Shown here: positions 62,286 through 64,000 of the stretch, piece by piece | Position numbering within the stretch: the first letter of the stretch is position 1 | How the letters are laid out: every line of letters starts with the position of its first letter | NCBI RefSeq assembly: GCF_015453285.1 | Contig: NZ_JADLZT010000002.1 | Coordinates: forward strand, 248,001-312,000 | Direction of reading: 5' to 3' | Length of the DNA: 64,000 nucleotides | Origin: Lysobacter niastensis | GTDB lineage: Bacteria > Pseudomonadota > Gammaproteobacteria > Xanthomonadales > Xanthomonadaceae | The notes under the pieces: model-generated | What the model was told of the DNA's origin: nothing | Database searches by the model: none | The model's input: only the letters and a program-made list of their open reading frames with translations | Program-made: the position numbers and the translations under genes

Positions 62286-63470
62286 TCAGTCCAGCACGCG
62301 GCAGAACACCGCCTTGAGGTAACGCGACTCCTGCACCTGCGCAAGCCACGGGTGGTCGGCGCCGGCGCCAGCGACCTTCAGCACCTGCACGGTACGACCG
62401 GCGTAGTACGCGGCGCGGCGCAGCATGTCGAGGAACTGCTCCTCGCTGACCAGGCCGGTGCACGAGAACGTCGCGAACAGGCCACCCGGCTTGACCACGC
62501 CGAGCGCGAGCTTGTTCATGTCGAGGTACTTCTTCAGCGCGGGGATGACCTGCTCGCGGTCGCGCGTCATCTTCGCGGGGTCGAGGATCACGACGTCGTA
62601 CTGGTCGCCGCGGATGCCGGCGTCGCGCAGCCACGGGAAGATGTCAGCCTGGATGAAGCGCGGGCGCACGTTGTTGAGGCGCGCGTTGCCCTTGGCGATC
62701 TCGATCACGTCGGCATCGATGTCCACGCCGACGACATCGGCGGCGCCGCGCACCGACGAGTACACCGCGAACCCGCCGGTGTTGCAGCACAGGTCGAGCA
62801 CGGTCTTGCCTTCCACCTGCTGCGACAGCCATTGGCGGTTCTCGCGCTGGTCGGCGAAGAAACCGGTCTTGTGCGCGCCAGCCGGGTCGGCGCGGAACTT
62901 GATGCCGTACTCGGTGATGATCGACGGCGGCACCGGCTCGTTGCCACGGAAGTCGAAGCTCTCCTGCTTCTGCACGTGCTCGTCGGCGAAGCTGTAGAAG
63001 CGGCAGCCGGGGAACTGCGCCTTCAGCGCGTCGTAGATCCATTCGCGATGGCGGAACGCGCCAGCGCTGAAGAACTCCACGACGAGCAGATCGCCGTAGC
63101 GGTCGACGACCAGGCCGGAGATGCCATCGCCTTCGCTGTGCACGACGCGCCAGGCGTCGGACACTTCGTCGAGCTTCAGCACGTCGCGGCGCAGCGACAC
63201 CGCCGCGGCGATCTTGCGCGCGAACCAGCCGGCATCGACGTCGATGTCGGGATCGGTCTCGAGGATGCGCACCGAGATGCGCGAATGGCCGTTGTAGAAG
63301 CCGCGGCCGATCCAGTCGCCCTCGACGCCGATCACATCGACGATGGAGCCGGGCTTGGGCCGCTGCGCGGGTTTCTCGACCAGTCGCTGGAAGATCCACG
63401 GATGGGTGGACTTCCAGGCATTCTTGAGGTGCACGACGGGGTAGGGCGTGCCGGGGAAAGACGTGTTCAT
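62286..63470 (-). CDS. rlmI: Class I SAM-dependent rRNA methyltransferase (RlmI type)
   Basis: A 394-residue 23S rRNA m5C-methyltransferase-like protein. Residues about 10-85 resemble a PUA domain (HLKNAWKSTHPWIFQR, PGSIVDVIGVEGDWIGRG). The SAM fold includes VLDLCCNTGGFAVYS near residue 220 and VVILDPAKMTRDREQV, and the late FSCTGLVSEEQF carries a conserved Cys. Length matches Escherichia coli RlmI (396). Start chosen as the MNTSFPG ATG; upstream frame lies in the riboswitch leader region of the divergent gene. Confidence 0.93.
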   Translation of the reverse strand: MNTSFPGTPYPVVHLKNAWKSTHPWIFQRLVEKPAQRPKPGSIVDVIGVEGDWIGRGFYNGHSRISVRILETDPDIDVDAGWFARKIAAAVSLRRDVLKLDEVSDAWRVVHSEGDGISGLVVDRYGDLLVVEFFSAGAFRHREWIYDALKAQFPGCRFYSFADEHVQKQESFDFRGNEPVPPSIITEYGIKFRADPAGAHKTGFFADQRENRQWLSQQVEGKTVLDLCCNTGGFAVYSSVRGAADVVGVDIDADVIEIAKGNARLNNVRPRFIQADIFPWLRDAGIRGDQYDVVILDPAKMTRDREQVIPALKKYLDMNKLALGVVKPGGLFATFSCTGLVSEEQFLDMLRRAAYYAGRTVQVLKVAGAGADHPWLAQVQESRYLKAVFCRVLD

Positions 63471-63490
63471 CGCGCCATTGTAACGGTCGC

Positions 63491-63520
63491 TTGACACCCG
63501 CTTGCCCCGGTCTGGAGAAT
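63491..63520 (+). promoter_or_regulatory. Sigma-70-like promoter for the riboswitch transcript
   Basis: TTGACA (63491-63496) is a perfect -35 hexamer; GAGAAT (63515-63520) after 18 bases matches the -10 consensus at four of six. A start near 63527 would begin the transcript just before the riboswitch P1 region. Confidence 0.65.
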
Positions 63521-63526
63521 CCTGCC

Positions 63527-63707
63527 CTTCAGAAGGGGAGTAGCTCCCGACTTCGCGGTCGTCATTTCGAGTCACCTGAGGTGCATTCAGGTTTCTCCGG
63601 CCCGAGGGCAGTCCGGCAACGGGCTGTGAGCGAGACCTTCGCCGTACGGCGAAGGTCTGTCCCGGTCCCACCGAATACAGCCCGAACCCTGCGGTTCGGG
63701 CTTTTTT
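63527..63707 (+). ncRNA. yybP-ykoY manganese riboswitch
   Basis: The leader carries the conserved class features: GGGGAGTAGC near 63536, a variable arm, CAGTCCGGCAACGGGCTGTG near 63609, then GAGCGAGACCTTCGCC and its complement GGCGAAGGTCT, ending near the CCCGGTCCC. This class senses Mn2+ and turns on genes for Mn homeostasis. Its position 18 bases before a TerC/Alx start, with a terminator as expression platform, agrees with the class in other proteobacteria. Confidence 0.9.
63680..63707 (+). terminator. Intrinsic terminator of the riboswitch
   Basis: GCCCGAACC and GGTTCGGGC pair perfectly around CTGC, followed by six T residues. It is placed between the aptamer and the gene's ribosome site, so metal binding would prevent its formation or action to allow expression. 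Confidence 0.85.
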
Positions 63708-63724
63708 CGTTTGGAGATCAACTA

Positions 63725-64000
63725 ATGGAAACGATCGGCAATCCGATCCTGTGGGCAGGCTTCGCCGGCCTGGTAACCGCGGCACTGCTGGTGGACCTGG
63801 TGCTGATGCGCCACGGCGGCGACCACAAGGTCACCTTCCGCGAGGCCGCGCTGTGGAGCGCCGGCTGGGTGGGACTGGCACTGATTTTCAACGGCGGCCT
63901 GTGGTGGTACCTGCGAGAGACCGCCGATGTGGTGCTCGCCAACCGCGTCGCCCTGGAGTTCCTGACCGGCTACCTCGTCGAGAAGTCGCTGGCGGTGGAC
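63725..64000 (+). CDS. TerC/Alx-family membrane protein (partial, cut by window end)
   Basis: The first 92 codons of an inner-membrane TerC/Alx protein. The start METIGNPILWAGFAGLVTAALLVDLVLMRHG matches the family (signature LxxDLxxxRR-like, then FREAALWSAGWVGLALIFNGGLWWY). These proteins export Mn2+ or protect from manganese. GGAG stands eight bases before the ATG. The yybP-ykoY riboswitch just upstream supports the manganese role. Confidence 0.93.
   Translation, partial: METIGNPILWAGFAGLVTAALLVDLVLMRHGGDHKVTFREAALWSAGWVGLALIFNGGLWWYLRETADVVLANRVALEFLTGYLVEKSLAVD

Overview
The window is high-GC DNA of the Xanthomonadaceae/Lysobacteraceae type, most like Lysobacter or a close relative. The evidence is gene content: a Xanthomonas/Caulobacter-class TonB receptor, a fused indolepyruvate:ferredoxin oxidoreductase, a NagB-II/NagA/GntR set, MlaFEDCBA in one run and RecCBD. 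It is chromosomal and gene-dense. I saw no tRNA, rRNA, insertion sequence, prophage or CRISPR array. Gene starts were chosen by reading start codons, ribosome binding sites and overlaps; family assignments are from recognisable motifs, without any database search.

Region 1 (64-20834) is a sugar-catabolism island. A TonB-dependent receptor and glucokinase (minus strand) face a glucose/galactose-type MFS transporter and a LacI-family repressor (plus strand). Two palindromes with the same CAACGTTG core lie between the divergent genes. After a DUF1704 protein and a secreted cupin comes the Entner-Doudoroff set zwf-pgl-edd-eda on the minus strand. Divergent from zwf are a GntR/UTRA regulator, a SIS-type glucosamine-6-phosphate deaminase and nagA, across a strikingly symmetric control region. 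A three-domain indolepyruvate oxidoreductase closes the region.

Region 2 (20889-23082) is the most interesting part: a three-gene minus-strand operon that looks like a ribosomal-peptide (graspetide-like) cluster. Its genes are a 141-residue precursor-like protein with duplicated Lys/Glu/Trp motifs, a degenerate ATP-grasp paralogue that has lost its catalytic residues, and an intact ATP-grasp ligase. A perfect 10-bp hairpin sits between the precursor gene and the two downstream genes.

Region 3 (23640-30166) holds small accessory genes: an HU-like histone, a membrane-anchored hydrolase, a DUF938 methyltransferase, an I78 inhibitor lipoprotein, a GNAT acetyltransferase, an exported barnase-like RNase with an overlapping barstar gene, a Cys-rich small protein and a Tet-type MFS pump. 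Region 4 (30684-37440) is gltB-gltD and folE.

Region 5 (37636-46763) is a six-gene minus-strand RND efflux operon (DUF2798, SDR-like, MFP, RND pump, SDR, outer-membrane factor) with a divergent LysR regulator. Region 6 (46830-56357) contains a DUF2784 membrane protein, a 42-44 bp tandem repeat array and the recC-recB-recD operon. Region 7 (56536-60789) is the mlaFEDCBA phospholipid-transport operon, whose MlaA lacks a lipobox. Region 8 (60874-64000) has rmuC, an RlmI-type rRNA methyltransferase, and a yybP-ykoY manganese riboswitch ahead of a TerC/Alx family gene cut by the window end.
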